The translations under genes were made by a program, and so were the position numbers. DNA of 52,415 nucleotides from an uncultured Mailhella sp. (GTDB lineage: Bacteria; Desulfobacterota; Desulfovibrionia; Desulfovibrionales; Desulfovibrionaceae): the NCBI GenBank assembly GCA_910577155.1, contig CAJTMS010000007.1:1-52415 (forward strand). Reading direction: 5' to 3'. Below are positions 8,803-16,628 of this stretch, one piece after another (the stretch's first letter is position 1; every line of letters begins with the position of its first letter). A model generated the notes under the pieces. The model had not been told where the DNA came from. It saw only the letters and a list, made by a program, of their open reading frames with translations, and did not search any database.

Positions 8803-9846
8803 ATGTCTCAAACGAAAATTTTGTTGGAAGCAGGTACAAACGAGCTTGAGATTGTAGAATTTTATATTGATGAACCTGTGGTAGAACTGGACTCAGGCAC
8901 TTCAAGTGCGCTGAAACTTATTGAAGAAGAAGGCAGAGAGCCTATATATCGCGGATATTACGGGGTTAACGTTGCAAAGGTTTTGGAAATTATCCAATTG
9001 CCTCATGTTACTCCTTTGCCGGAATTGCAAAGTCCTTCTGTTTTGGGTGCATTTAATTTGCGTTCAAAAATTATCCCGCTGGTGGATTTGAATATTTGGC
9101 TTGAGAAAAATAATTTGGATAATTATAATCCGCCTAAAGTTGTTGTGACAGAATTTAACAACGTGACAACTGCTTTTAAAGTTTCCGGAGTAAACAGAAT
9201 TCACCGTATCAGCTGGGAAGATGTGGAAGCTCCGAACTCCTATATGTCTTTCTTCTCAAAAGGCTGTATTACCGGTGTTGTTCGTCTAGAAGACAGAATT
9301 GTTTTTATCCTTGATCTTGAAAAAATTGTGACCGAGCTTAATCCGACACTCGGCTTACGCCTTGACAATGCAATTGATTGGAAACAAACACCAAAATATC
9401 GGGCTATTGTTTGTGATGACTCTTCCCTTATCCGTAATATGCTCAAAACCCTGCTCCAAGAAGCAAACTTTGATGTGCGTGACTTTACCAACGGACAGGA
9501 AGCTTGGGACGAGCTTTGTTCTTTGCGTTCAAAAGCAATTGAGGAAAATAAAGATATCAGTGATTATGTTCAAGTGCTTATTTCTGATATTGAAATGCCA
9601 AGAATGGACGGTCATACCCTTTGCAAGACAGTAAAAGAAGATCCGTATATGAAGAAAATTCCTGTTATTCTCTTTTCTTCTCTTATTACGGATAAACTTC
9701 GTCACAAAGGAAATTCCGTCGGTGCTGATGAACAAATCTCAAAACCTGGTGTAACCCAGTTGGCACAGCGCGCCCACGAGCTTATCCAGCAATATGCTGC
9801 AGGGTATGTACCGGAAAAGAAACCTCAAAGCGAGGAATTAAAATAA
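8803..9846 (+). CDS. cheV: Chemotaxis protein CheV (CheW-like plus receiver domain)
   Basis: CheV couples chemoreceptors to CheA and takes part in adaptation. The 347 residues have two domains. The CheW-like domain (about 45-185) includes GVNVAKVLEIIQLP and GAFNLRSKIIPLVDL. The receiver domain (about 200-335) starts RAIVCDDSSLIRNMLK and has the phospho-acceptor Asp in LISDIEMPRMDG and the Lys in SKPG. The first ~40 residues are acidic and family-variable. A strong ribosome-binding site (GAGGAGGATAT) precedes the ATG. It lies between ispH and a hydrogenase protease, with no other chemotaxis genes nearby, so it is a stand-alone adaptor. Confidence 0.94.
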   Translation: MSQTKILLEAGTNELEIVEFYIDEPVVELDSGTSSALKLIEEEGREPIYRGYYGVNVAKVLEIIQLPHVTPLPELQSPSVLGAFNLRSKIIPLVDLNIWLEKNNLDNYNPPKVVVTEFNNVTTAFKVSGVNRIHRISWEDVEAPNSYMSFFSKGCITGVVRLEDRIVFILDLEKIVTELNPTLGLRLDNAIDWKQTPKYRAIVCDDSSLIRNMLKTLLQEANFDVRDFTNGQEAWDELCSLRSKAIEENKDISDYVQVLISDIEMPRMDGHTLCKTVKEDPYMKKIPVILFSSLITDKLRHKGNSVGADEQISKPGVTQLAQRAHELIQQYAAGYVPEKKPQSEELK

Positions 9847-9847
9847 C

Positions 9848-10324
9848 ATGAATATTCTGATACTTGGTGTCGGAAATGTTCTTTACCGAGATGAGGCTAT
9901 TGGCGTAAAGACCGTCCTGAAAATACAGGAAGAATACGTCTTCCCGGAAAATGTAAAGCTTCTTGACGGCGGAACTCTTGGCATGGGGCTTATGGATAGT
10001 TTGATAAGCTGTGATTTGGCTGTTATTATCGATGCGGTAAAAGGCGGACATGAACCCGGCACATTGTACCGTTTGGTGGGCGATGATTTGCGCAAGAGTA
10101 TGAGTTTTTCCGATTCCCTGCACCAGACCGACTTGGTGGACACGCTTATTTATTGCGATTTGATTGGACATAGACCGGATTGTGTCGTGATAGGCGTTGA
10201 GCCGGAAGATTTTACCTCCCTTGACTTAGAGCTCAGCCCGAAAGTTCAGGAAGCTATGCCCCGCATAATCCAAGAAGTATTGAAAGAATTGGATAAATAC
10301 GGTATATCCTATTCCAAAAAATAA
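9848..10324 (+). CDS. HyaD/HupD-type [NiFe]-hydrogenase maturation protease
   Basis: This family cleaves the C-terminal peptide of the [NiFe]-hydrogenase large subunit after nickel insertion. The 158-residue protein begins LILGVGNVLYRDEAIGV. The three residues that contact nickel in HybD can be placed at Glu16, Asp62 (in VIIDAVKGG) and His92 (in SLHQTDLVD). GGTLG and GVEPE motifs are also present. It starts one base after the cheV stop, so the two are probably co-transcribed. No hydrogenase structural gene is in the window, so the target cannot be named. Confidence 0.9.
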   Translation: MNILILGVGNVLYRDEAIGVKTVLKIQEEYVFPENVKLLDGGTLGMGLMDSLISCDLAVIIDAVKGGHEPGTLYRLVGDDLRKSMSFSDSLHQTDLVDTLIYCDLIGHRPDCVVIGVEPEDFTSLDLELSPKVQEAMPRIIQEVLKELDKYGISYSKK

Positions 10325-10390
10325 CCATAATAAACGCTTTTTACGCTATTTCCGTATGACATTCAGGATATTTTAGCAAAGCAAAAATAA

Positions 10391-10417
10391 AAAAGGAGCA
10401 ATTGCTCCTTTTTTTAT
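10391..10417. terminator. Rho-independent terminator after the hydrogenase protease gene
   Basis: A perfect 14-base palindrome (GGAGCAATTGCTCC) is flanked by A-run and T-run, giving a strong hairpin with T tail on both strands. It lies 70 bases after the protease stop and ends the long plus-strand run. It may also serve the minus strand, downstream of the DUF169 gene. Confidence 0.85.
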
Positions 10418-10535
10418 GCCTGCACTATTTTTCATGGAATTGCCAGCATTGCTGAAGTTATGCTCATCATTGCTGTTCTGGCGCATTTCTGGAAATAAAT
10501 GTAGCTGATTTTTATAAGAAAGATTAAAAAGTTTT

Positions 10536-10585
10536 GTAAAGGGGTGCAGGGGAAGAAACTTTTTCAAAAGTTTTCCCCTACATAG
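10536..10585. repeat. G-rich hairpin repeat, copy B
   Basis: AGGGGAA and TTCCCCT arms, with an inner GAAACTTT...AAAGTTT pairing, form a long imperfect hairpin in the 312-bp gap between the hydrogenase protease and DUF169 genes. The design is like the hairpins at 509-527 and 20614-20632, with less sequence identity. No gene is visible in the gap. Confidence 0.4.
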
Positions 10586-10636
10586 AAAAGTAGCAAGATT
10601 TATCGGAAATGTTCCAATTTTTTATCACCCCAAATT

Positions 10637-11401
10637 TTATCGCCCCCAAGTTTTATCGCTCTGTTTAATCTTTTTTAAAACACCTTGCCATGAATGACCG
10701 GATAAAAACGATTGCGGCGCAGCGATAATCATATCTGTCAAAATATCCGGAGTTACAGTAAAACTCAGTTCATCTGTTTTCATATATGGTCTGCAGGAAA
10801 TATCTGTGCAGCCAATTACAGCACGCCGCAATCCTTTGAGCTGATATGTTCGTGGCCAGGCGAATGTGCCGCTACAGCCAGCACCAAATGGCAGAATGAC
10901 AGCATGATGATCATTGAGGGCAAAATACGTAAGGTGGCAAAGTCCGGTCAGACGTTCAGCTCGGACAAAAAAAGTTATCAATTCAGGCTGTTCTTTATCG
11001 CGGAACTGATTTAATGGCTTGACTATACAATAGTGAGCAGGTGCTTTTTGTATATCTATATCATCAAAAAAACTGTACATTGATGCAGGTTCCGGCATAT
11101 AGTGTTCACCTGCTCTATCAGGCAGTCCCGTGGTGACATAACGGGCAATTCTATCTCTGTATTTATCTGAAAATCCTAAATAAGTCCAGCCGCCCATACA
11201 GGCGGGTGTGTCCGCTGCAAAGAAAACCGGGATGTTTTTTGTACGGCTTTTTCGCATAAAATTGATAATGCATTCATGCCTTCCTTGGGCAGGATTAAGC
11301 CCTTGTGCCGGAGGCGTATGCGCATAATAAGCTCCAAGAGGCATTTCCATATCTCCGAGCAGATGTAAGAGTTGTTCCAGACCTTCTTGCGACCAAAGCA
11401 T
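10637..11401 (-). CDS. DUF169 family protein
   Basis: The 254-residue protein has the cysteine-rich pattern of DUF169 (COG2043), found mostly in anaerobes, including sulfate reducers and methanogens. It shows ADTPACMGGWTYLGF near the N-terminal third and ILPFGAGCSGTFAWP near residue 175, then IGCTDISCRPYM with two more cysteines. No signal peptide or transmembrane segment is apparent, so it should be cytoplasmic. The function of the family is not established; the conserved cysteines suggest metal or cluster binding, which is inference. It stands alone, flanked by two gaps. The ATG has a good ribosome-binding site (GGAGGAAAT) upstream. Confidence 0.85.
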   Translation of the reverse strand: MLWSQEGLEQLLHLLGDMEMPLGAYYAHTPPAQGLNPAQGRHECIINFMRKSRTKNIPVFFAADTPACMGGWTYLGFSDKYRDRIARYVTTGLPDRAGEHYMPEPASMYSFFDDIDIQKAPAHYCIVKPLNQFRDKEQPELITFFVRAERLTGLCHLTYFALNDHHAVILPFGAGCSGTFAWPRTYQLKGLRRAVIGCTDISCRPYMKTDELSFTVTPDILTDMIIAAPQSFLSGHSWQGVLKKIKQSDKTWGR

Positions 11402-11944
11402 ATTTCTCCTCCAGTTCTTTATTGATAATATATATCATAGACTGAAAATATTGTCATTGTTCGGAGTGTTAGAAATACCGGAGGGTATTATCCTCTCCTG
11501 AATAAACTTTTCGGAACAGGAAATTTCGTTTTTTTCACAATTCAACCGGTTCGTTTTCAACCATTTTGATAAATTACGTATTATTTCATTCCCCTTATAA
11601 TTGAGGGCAATCAGTATGCAAGAGTATTTTAGGTAAGAGGAGAAATAAGAAAAATGTTTTTTGTTATGGGTAGTATTCATAAATTGAGAGGAATTTTGGG
11701 GATAGGAGTTGCCGACTTATTTGCTTGCGGAAGTTGTAGACGGGTGCAATAGTTTTACGGAGAACAACAGAAAGATGCCATCAAATGGAGGTGAAATTAT
11801 TTATACTATTGAGTTTACGAGCTTTGTGCAAATTGACTGGTGAGCCCTTCATTTCCAAAAAAATAAGCTGTACGATATGTTAGGAATGTATTACGGAAAC
11901 ACTTTAATCATAAATCTGAAATTTTTTTCCGCTATTATTTAAAA
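11402..11944. other. Long intergenic stretch without a recognisable gene
   Basis: This 543-bp AT-rich stretch holds only weak open frames. One is on the minus strand (about 11435-11680, 81 codons, low complexity, no convincing ribosome-binding site). Another is a short plus-strand frame around 11713-11841. Neither resembles a family I know, and codon use is not like that of the neighbours. It may be decayed coding sequence or plain spacer. Confidence 0.5.
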
Positions 11945-11980
11945 TAAAAAAACCACCCACGATGCGGGTGGTTTTTTTAT
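11945..11980 (-). terminator. Rho-independent terminator of the YeiH-like gene
   Basis: Arms CCACCC and GGGTGG close a short loop, with seven or more A/T on each side. On the minus strand it lies 18 bases after the transporter's stop codon. It would also stop readthrough from the plus strand. Confidence 0.9.
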
Positions 11981-11997
11981 TTAAGTTGTGCTTTTTG

Positions 11998-13731
11998 TTA
12001 CTTCAAGAGAGAAGCCTTGATTTCCGGGAATGCGAGGTCGAACATAATATATGCCATCAAAAGGGTGAGACAGATATTGAATGTTTGACCGCAAACATAG
12101 AGGATAAGAGGCTTTCCGCCTTTGAAGTATTCTGCAAGGTCACGGAAGTTAGTAGCAAGACCAACAGAGATAAAGGCAAGAGCAAAGTACCAACCGCGGA
12201 GACCCTTGGTTACGTCAACTACACCTTTATCAATGATGGAGTATGCAAGGTCGGAACCATAATTTGCAGACATGAAAGAAAGAAGGATAGACAAACCTAA
12301 GAAGCCGAGAACGAACTTGGGGAATCTGTGCCAAATTTCCATCGGGCTAACTTTACCGTCAGCAGTATGTTCAACTTTGGTTGTAAAGTAAATAGCTACG
12401 AAGAATGCCGTTACACCGATAAGTACGTTTTGAATCATCTTAATGGTAGCAGCAACTTGCATTGCGGTATCACCAAGGAATGCGCCGGCAGCAGCAACAG
12501 CACCGGTTGAGTCAATGGTACCACCGATCCATGCACCGCCAAGAACTGGGTCAAGACCGATAGCTTTAATGAGTGCAGGAAGAGCAATCATCATAATAGC
12601 GGTAAAGGTAAGAGAAAGACCGACAGCAAGGGTAAGTTCTTCTTTTTTAGCACGGCAGGCAGCAGCGGTTGCAATAGCGGCAGAAGTACCGCAAACTGAC
12701 ATGTCAGCAGAAATGGTGATGTTCAAAGTCTTGGATTCCATCTTGAGTACCTTTTGACCGAAGATGAAAGTAGAAATAAGAACGATAGGTGTAACAATCC
12801 AAGCAACGAAGATACCGGGGATACCGATAGCTACGATTTTTGTAAAGAGAACTTCACCGCCAAGGAGAACAAGACCTGTTTTGATGTAATATTCAACTTG
12901 TACGCCAGGCATCATCCATTTCGGTGTTTTGATGGTGTTGGCAATAAGCATACCGAGAATGATTGACCAAATTTCAGCGTTCAAACCATAGTAGCTCATG
13001 CCGCTGTGCTTACCAAGAATGTTGGCGGCAACACAAAGAATAAATACAGCAACGTAACCAATGAGGAACTTAACAACGCTTTGTCCCATGAAGAAGATAC
13101 CGATGCTCATCATAATACCGATGATAACACCAAGTCCAATCATTTTAGGGAAGAGGTTGTAAGGTTTTACAATCTTTTTGCCGAGGTTGGAAGCTTCTTT
13201 GTCAGCTTTTTTCCAAGCAGAAATAGCGTCCTTAGCTTCAGCATTGAGCTGTTCGTTTTGATAGTTAGCGTCTTGAGCTAATTTATCAGCGGTAATAGCA
13301 AGTTCTTTAGCAACTTTGGCAGCTTCTTTAGCAGCAGCGGCTTTTTCAACTTTGTCGCCATTCAATGCATCGGCTTGTTCTTTTGTAAGAACCATGGAAT
13401 CCAAAGGATTACCGCTCCATTTTTTAGGAGTAGCAAGATAAGATTTAAATTCTTTCATTGCCGGCAAAGAGCCGCCCATAATTGCTTTTTTAGCAGCTTT
13501 GGCTTCAATCAAAGCCATAGTTTCATATGGTTTTGCTTTTTCAGCAGCAATGATGTCATTTTGTTTTTGGATTTTTTGAATAAAATCAGTTTTTGAAGGA
13601 AGGATTAAAAACATTGCAAAAAATGCAAAAGCTAAACCAATCCAAATTGCCCAATAGTCTTCCTTTTTCCAAAGGTCAGACCAACTACTTTTCGCTCTGT
13701 CTATAACAATGTTTTCATCATGTTGAGACAT
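11998..13731 (-). CDS. YeiH/UPF0324 family putative sulfate (anion) exporter with large soluble insert
   Basis: The C-terminal ~380 residues are a polytopic membrane domain matching the YeiH family (Pfam Cons_hypoth698). Conserved family stretches include LNAEIWSIILGMLIANT, KTGLVLLGGEVLF, ISADMSVCGTSAAIA and GGTIDSTGAVAAAG. At 577 residues it is far longer than the usual 330-380. After the first helix (WAIWIGLAFAFFAMFLIL, about 29-46) there is an insert of about 140 residues rich in Ala, Lys and Glu. This insert looks coiled-coil, then the next helix begins at FPKMIGLGVIIGIMM. Such long forms occur in sulfite-forming anaerobes; transport of sulfite, sulfate or another sulfonate product is inference. 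It is monocistronic, with ribosome-binding site AAGGAGAG and its own terminator. Confidence 0.85.
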   Translation of the reverse strand: MSQHDENIVIDRAKSSWSDLWKKEDYWAIWIGLAFAFFAMFLILPSKTDFIQKIQKQNDIIAAEKAKPYETMALIEAKAAKKAIMGGSLPAMKEFKSYLATPKKWSGNPLDSMVLTKEQADALNGDKVEKAAAAKEAAKVAKELAITADKLAQDANYQNEQLNAEAKDAISAWKKADKEASNLGKKIVKPYNLFPKMIGLGVIIGIMMSIGIFFMGQSVVKFLIGYVAVFILCVAANILGKHSGMSYYGLNAEIWSIILGMLIANTIKTPKWMMPGVQVEYYIKTGLVLLGGEVLFTKIVAIGIPGIFVAWIVTPIVLISTFIFGQKVLKMESKTLNITISADMSVCGTSAAIATAAACRAKKEELTLAVGLSLTFTAIMMIALPALIKAIGLDPVLGGAWIGGTIDSTGAVAAAGAFLGDTAMQVAATIKMIQNVLIGVTAFFVAIYFTTKVEHTADGKVSPMEIWHRFPKFVLGFLGLSILLSFMSANYGSDLAYSIIDKGVVDVTKGLRGWYFALAFISVGLATNFRDLAEYFKGGKPLILYVCGQTFNICLTLLMAYIMFDLAFPEIKASLLK

Positions 13732-14115
13732 ACGACTCTCCTTGTTAAAATTTCCCTAATAAAATTTTGTTGACACATCATTTTATTGTTGATTTCATTT
13801 TACTAAGTTTTTTATTTTTTGCAAGTATATATTTTCACATCTTTTAATTTTTTTGAAAAATTTTTTTATTTTATGGTATATATTTTAAAAATATGAATAA
13901 AATTACCATGTTATATTTTAGCAGAAATGATAGCTAAACCATAAATTATATTCTTTCGAAACAATATGTTAGAGTATTTTCTTGTGAAATCAATATCATA
14001 AGAGCGCTTATTTTTTTGCTTTTCTCTTTAATATTGCTATTTTACTTGTTTTTTTGTATTTTTTACAATCGAATTGTGTGAAATCAGGTATGATATTTTA
14101 TTGGGACAAAGAACA
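13732..14115. other. AT-rich divergent promoter region between YeiH-like gene and prmC
   Basis: These 384 bases are very AT-rich and must hold the promoters of both divergent genes. Small inverted repeats are visible: TTTAGC (13917-13922) with GCTAAA (13933-13938), and a near-palindrome ATAAGAGCGCTTAT around 13998-14011. I cannot assign any to a regulator. No gene is seen. Confidence 0.45.
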
Positions 14116-15063
14116 ATGCAAAATTTTTCACTTTTTACTTTGGTGCAGGAATTTGGAAAAGAATTGTTTGCTGTTTTGCAGCCAAAGGAACAGTCCTTGT
14201 ATAATACGGGGATAAACAGCTTGGCGGATGCTAAAAATGAAATTTATTATCTTTTATCCTTTGTTTTGCAAAAGGATAAAGTTTTTCTTTTGTCCCATGC
14301 CGAGTATGTGCTCAGTAAAACAGAACGGGAACTGTTTATGCGCAGTTTTGAACGGAGAAAAAAAGGAGAACCCTTAGCCTATATTACCGGGCAAAAAGAA
14401 TTTTACGGCAGCAATTTTTTTGTTGATTCCTCAACGCTTATCCCCAGACCGGATACAGAGATTTTGGTTGACGAAGCATCGGCATATTTCACAGTGCAAA
14501 AGCATAATCAGTCTTTTTATGTCATGGATTTGGGCACGGGAACCGCCTGTATTTTGCTGTCTGTTTTGAAGGAATGTCGGCAATGTTTTGGGTATGGTAT
14601 AGATATCAATAAGAAGGCAATAGAACTTGCGAAGCGTAATGCCGACCGTTTGGGACTTGCGAAGAGAAGTCAATTTTTTACGGCGGATTTTACAAATGAG
14701 GCATTTATAGCACAGTTGGAAGAAATATTACAGGGAAAACAGCTGGATTGTATTGTAAGTAATCCGCCCTATATTCCCGAGTATGAGTATTTTGCTCTGG
14801 ATGACAGTGTAAAACAGTTTGAGCCGAAATCTGCACTTGTTTCAGGACAGGCTCAAAACGGTGAAAACGGCTTAGCCCATGCAGAAAAAATTTTGCAAGC
14901 GGGCGAAGAACTCTTAAAATCCGGCGCGTTATTGCTTATTGAGCATGGCTATAATCAAGGAAAAGCCATGCAGGCGCTATGCTCTCACTATCACTATACT
15001 TCCGTAAAGACGCTCATGGATTTAGGCGGGAACGAGCGGGCTTTATATGCTATAAAAAAATAA
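14116..15063 (+). CDS. prmC: Peptide chain release factor N5-glutamine methyltransferase
   Basis: PrmC (HemK) methylates the GGQ glutamine of release factors RF1 and RF2. The protein has the helical N-domain, then ERRKKGEPLAYITGQKEFYG and STLIPRPDTEILV, the SAM motif VMDLGTGTACILLSVL, and the catalytic NPPY in IVSNPPYIPEYE. ATG at 14116 gives 315 residues and fits the family N-terminus. A TTG 42 bases upstream would also be in frame. The ribosome-binding site is weak (GGGACAAAGAACA). prfA, its usual neighbour, is not here. Confidence 0.93.
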   Translation: MQNFSLFTLVQEFGKELFAVLQPKEQSLYNTGINSLADAKNEIYYLLSFVLQKDKVFLLSHAEYVLSKTERELFMRSFERRKKGEPLAYITGQKEFYGSNFFVDSSTLIPRPDTEILVDEASAYFTVQKHNQSFYVMDLGTGTACILLSVLKECRQCFGYGIDINKKAIELAKRNADRLGLAKRSQFFTADFTNEAFIAQLEEILQGKQLDCIVSNPPYIPEYEYFALDDSVKQFEPKSALVSGQAQNGENGLAHAEKILQAGEELLKSGALLLIEHGYNQGKAMQALCSHYHYTSVKTLMDLGGNERALYAIKK

Positions 15064-15308
15064 TATTTTGTTCAGCAAAGAAGAGTATGAAAAAAATGTT
15101 TTGCGAATTTTTTAGCGCAAATTTACTCCTGCATAGAAAACATTGTGTTTTTAAAAACCATGCAGCATGGCTTTGCTGTATGGTAATGCCTGCCGTAAAG
15201 CGCAAAAGTCTGCAGCAGGGAAGAAAATTGTCTTTGAAAACGTATCATTGGTTTATCTCAGCCGAACATGCTGAACCTTCATATTTACAGCAAATGAGAA
15301 AACCGGAC

Positions 15309-15334
15309 AAAAAAAAGCGGGTAAAGTTCCCGCC
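15309..15334 (-). terminator. Rho-independent terminator of flgM
   Basis: GCGGG and CCCGC arms with a 7-base loop, followed on the minus strand by an eight-T run, lie 25 bases after the flgM stop. On the plus strand it would also limit readthrough from prmC. Confidence 0.85.
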
Positions 15335-15358
15335 TTTCCTATTAAAGGTTGAAGTGTT

Positions 15359-15688
15359 TTAGTTCACTAAAAGCAATTCTCTGTGCGCAAAAAGATCTTG
15401 CACCATAGCTTTTGCTGTATCCATACTGCTCATTTGATAGGTGCCGTTACGGATTTTTTGCTTGAGCTGCTGCACTTTTTCCGCACGAACTTCTGAAGTT
15501 TCAAGTGCTTCAACTTTAGCCATAGTGTGATATTTTGCGTCTTCAGAAAGAGAAACAGTATCTTGTGCCTGCATGAGGGGAGAAGAAACTCCTTTTACTT
15601 CTTCTTGTTTTGTAATTTTATTAACAGGAGAAGTTTCATTTATGCTGATTGGAAATGTTTCAATTCCAGAATTATTGCTTATCTTCAT
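15359..15688 (-). CDS. flgM: Anti-sigma-28 factor FlgM
   Basis: FlgM binds FliA (sigma-28) until the flagellar hook is complete. The 109-residue protein has a Ser/Thr/Asn-rich flexible N-terminus. The C-terminal half has the sigma-binding pattern: DTVSLSEDAKYHTM, then VRAEKVQQLKQKIRNGTYQMSSMDTAKAMV. I chose the ATG at 15688 because it follows GGAGGTTCTT; a longer frame to 15775 would begin inside the promoter. It is monocistronic, with a sigma-28 promoter upstream and its own terminator, so FlgM is probably in a feedback loop with FliA. No other flagellar structural genes are nearby. Confidence 0.9.
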   Translation of the reverse strand: MKISNNSGIETFPISINETSPVNKITKQEEVKGVSSPLMQAQDTVSLSEDAKYHTMAKVEALETSEVRAEKVQQLKQKIRNGTYQMSSMDTAKAMVQDLFAHRELLLVN

Positions 15689-15773
15689 AAGAACCTCCAT
15701 AGCCGTGAGTTGAAGAAACAGGAAGTCCAAGTTGGCGCTTCGTACATATTGGACTATTGTTTCAACAAAAATC

Positions 15774-15800
15774 ATATCGGCAAAGATAAAAAAGCCTTTA
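15774..15800 (-). promoter_or_regulatory. Sigma-28 (FliA) promoter for flgM
   Basis: Read on the minus strand, TAAA (15797-15800), a 15-base spacer and GCCGATAT (15774-15781) match the FliA consensus TAAA-N15-GCCGATAA at all but the last base. It lies about 85 bases before the flgM start. Confidence 0.9.
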
Positions 15801-15886
15801 GGGTATTAAGAAAATTTCTAGACTTTTTTTAATTTTTTATAATACATTGAAATAATGTGTCTTTTATTCCAGTATCTTTTGTTGTA

Positions 15887-16618
15887 TCAATTATTTTTAA
15901 TAAAATTAATTGCCTCTTGCAAATTGAGTGTTCCCTCGTAAATGGCTCGTCCGGAAATAATACCCTGCAAAGAAGATGTCTTGGAAAGGGGCAGAAGTTT
16001 TTTTACACTTTCCATGGTGGAAACCCCGCCTGCTGCCAGAAGAGGAAGAGGACAAAGTTTTGCCAGACGTTCTATTTCGGCAAAATTAAGCTCACTGTGC
16101 ATGCCGTCACGGTCAATATCCGTATAAATAATAAAGGCACAGCCGGCATGTTGGAGCTTGGGCAGAATTTCATCAATTTCTTTTCCGGAATCTTCAACCC
16201 AACCGCGGGTTTTGAGTTTTTTTCCCTGCACATCCAGAGAAACACCTACCCGTCCGGGATATTTTTTGCAGATTTTTTCAAAAAGTGCAAAATTTTCAAG
16301 AGCCATTGTGCCGATAATAATGCGGGTAACCCCTAAATGAAGCCAGAAATCGGCAATTTCTTCGCTTCGTATTCCGCCGCCAAGCTGGACGGGGATGGTT
16401 AATTCCTGACAAATTTGTTTGACAATATCGGCATTGACGCTTTTGCCTGCAAAAGCCCCGTCCAAATCTATTAAATGGAGATATTCCGCTCCAAGGCTTT
16501 GCCAGTGTTTTGCCATTTGTACAGGGTCATCGGAAAAAACAGAAACCTCATCGGCTTTGCCTTGTTTGAGGCGAACAGCTTTTCCATTTTTTAAATCAAC
16601 AGCAGGAAAAATAATCAT
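15887..16618 (-). CDS. hisA: Phosphoribosylformimino-5-aminoimidazole carboxamide ribotide isomerase
   Basis: HisA is the fourth step of histidine synthesis, isomerising ProFAR to PRFAR. The 243-residue TIM barrel starts MIIFPAVDLKNGKAVRL with the catalytic Asp8. It continues with LIDLDGAFAG, VQLGGGIRS (phosphate binding), YTDIDRDGM with the second catalytic Asp, and LLAAGGVST. It is the last gene of the tatB-tatC-hisB-lipoprotein-hisA operon and starts 10 bases after the lipoprotein gene stop. hisF and the other his genes are not in the window. Confidence 0.96.
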   Translation of the reverse strand: MIIFPAVDLKNGKAVRLKQGKADEVSVFSDDPVQMAKHWQSLGAEYLHLIDLDGAFAGKSVNADIVKQICQELTIPVQLGGGIRSEEIADFWLHLGVTRIIIGTMALENFALFEKICKKYPGRVGVSLDVQGKKLKTRGWVEDSGKEIDEILPKLQHAGCAFIIYTDIDRDGMHSELNFAEIERLAKLCPLPLLAAGGVSTMESVKKLLPLSKTSSLQGIISGRAIYEGTLNLQEAINFIKNN

Positions 16619-16628
16619 ATGCTATGTC

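Noticed and set aside
11435..11680. Minus-strand frame of 81 codons
   Set aside because: Low-complexity composition, no ribosome-binding site, no resemblance to known proteins; it is noted in the gap entry instead.
13732..14115. FNR/CRP-like site TTGTGAAATCAATATCATAAG upstream of prmC
   Set aside because: Only one half matches a CRP/FNR half-site and symmetry is poor.
15087..15362. Plus-strand open frame MKKMFCEFFSANLLLHRKH... after prmC
   Set aside because: It runs through the flgM terminator and the flgM stop, has no good ribosome-binding site, and resembles no protein family.
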